DNA from: Persicaria tinctoria | Taxonomy: Eukaryota > Streptophyta > Magnoliopsida > Caryophyllales > Polygonaceae | Direction: 5' to 3' | Assembly (NCBI GenBank): GCA_037127255.1 | Contig: JBANSL010000012.1 | Location: 38,803,115 to 38,867,114 of the forward strand | Length of the DNA stretch: 64,000 bases | Part shown: positions 63,384 to 64,000 of the stretch, piece after piece | How positions within the stretch are numbered: position 1 is the first letter of the stretch | Layout of the letters: the number at the start of each line of letters is the position of its first letter | Notes under the pieces: generated by a model | Databases searched by the model: none | What the model was told of the DNA's origin: nothing | What the model saw: the letters and a program-made list of their open reading frames with translations, nothing else | Translations under genes and position numbers: made by a program

Positions 63384-64000
63384 TTGGCTGGACAACAGCT
63401 ATCGATGCTGTCCCAGGATGTACTCGGCGAGTGCGTCACTGATTTCCATGGAGGTCGACCGGCCCATGGGGATAGACCGGCTGAGCAGCCGCCCCCCACC
63501 ATCTATAAGGCTTCGACTTCTGCTTTCCACGAGGCTTCTACATCCGCCATCCTTGATGTTGAGGCTTCGACCTCCCGCACACCAGCGCCAATATCATTGG
63601 CTTCTGTGGATGACAAAATCCCTAACGTCGTAGAGGAGGTGGAGGACGGACAGGAGAGGTAGGAGGTGCAAGGGGCAGGAGGGGCAACAGGAGAGGCTGG
63701 GCAACAGGAGCAGAGGGGCTCGAGTGGTGCACCCATCCCTGCGCAGCCTGCTAGACCGGCTACGCAGGAGGCAGATGACTTCCCTCCGAGCACTCTCCTG
63801 GTGTCTTACAGGCACCACCAAGCCTATAGGGTGTGGCGGGATGAGACTGCGGATCTTCCGCTTTTGAAGATCCACCATCGGGCGAGTCACGTGGCTGCTT
63901 TTGACCCGTATGTCTACGAGGGCCCGGGGACCTGGTGGTAGGAGGTCATTCCCAGAGCATCTCGTAGATGCGGTCCCTGCATTGGGATTTGGGAGGGTGT
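63384..64000 (+). pseudogene. open-frame fragments of an unidentified protein at the window edge
   Basis: Two frames, 63384-63662 and 63666-63941, with sequence continuing to the edge. The first repeats the block EASTS/KASTS (three times, YKASTSAF, HEASTSAI, VEASTSR). The second has a Gly/Gln/Ala-rich start, then PPSTLLVSYRHHQAYRVWRD and LPLLKIHHRASHVAAFD. The latter is reminiscent of plant mobile domain (MAIN-like) proteins often tied to transposons, but I would not assign it without a profile search. A stop after GTWW breaks the frame near 63940. Confidence 0.3.

Overview
The window looks like a transposon-rich intergenic stretch of a dicotyledonous plant nuclear genome. It is AT-rich, carries plant Copia and Athila-type Gypsy LTR retrotransposons, L1-type LINE relics and MITEs, and has one multi-exon plant housekeeping gene. 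I see no rRNA, functional tRNA, CRISPR array or organelle sequence.

Layout. 1-5.2 kb: a 656-bp hAT-type MITE with an exact 8-bp target duplication (580-1235), an (AT)n microsatellite, a decayed LINE on + (1830-3560) and a decayed Mutator transposase start (3830-4560). 5.2-10.2 kb: Copia C1 (+), exact TSD CTTTT. 10.4-17.6 kb: Copia C2 (+), ~1 kb LTRs, exact TSD TACAT, with an in-frame deletion of the integrase core. 18.4-23.9 kb: a LINE on + split by Copia C3 (-, 18623-23406, exact TSD GTCCA). 25.2-26.3 kb: a MITE with ~110-bp inverted ends. 27.0-32.0 kb: the only clearly intact host gene, a 21-exon UDP-glucose pyrophosphorylase (-, 470 aa), with a second long-TIR MITE in intron 12. 32.4-33.3 kb: an ACGT-rich repeat cluster and a Gly-rich open frame. 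33.6-60.2 kb: one large nest in which Copia C4 (-) is split by Athila-type Gypsy G1 (-, 35551-59864), which is itself split by a rearranged cluster of a second Athila-type family, G2 (38.67-52.36 kb). 60.2-64 kb: GAAACCCCGGTTTC palindromes around a tRNA-like segment, a GC-rich pair of divergent open frames, AT-rich DNA with a 40-bp tandem repeat, and a partial open frame at the window edge.

The strongest unexplained signal is in G1 and G2. Each family carries its own short palindrome (GCGGCCGC in G1, TCGANNTCGA in G2), mostly as doublets about 20 bp apart. The copies sit in the LTR upstream of the TATA box and in linkers between polyprotein domains. In the best G2 array the doublets are spaced exactly 20 bp in the LTR but exactly 21 bp in the coding linker. 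The two families also share a ~45-bp motif in their 3' non-coding region, present once per copy in G2 and three times in G1.

All retrotransposon reading frames have stops, frameshifts or lost catalytic residues, so none appears able to move on its own products. The only gene for which I can write a full intact model is the pyrophosphorylase.
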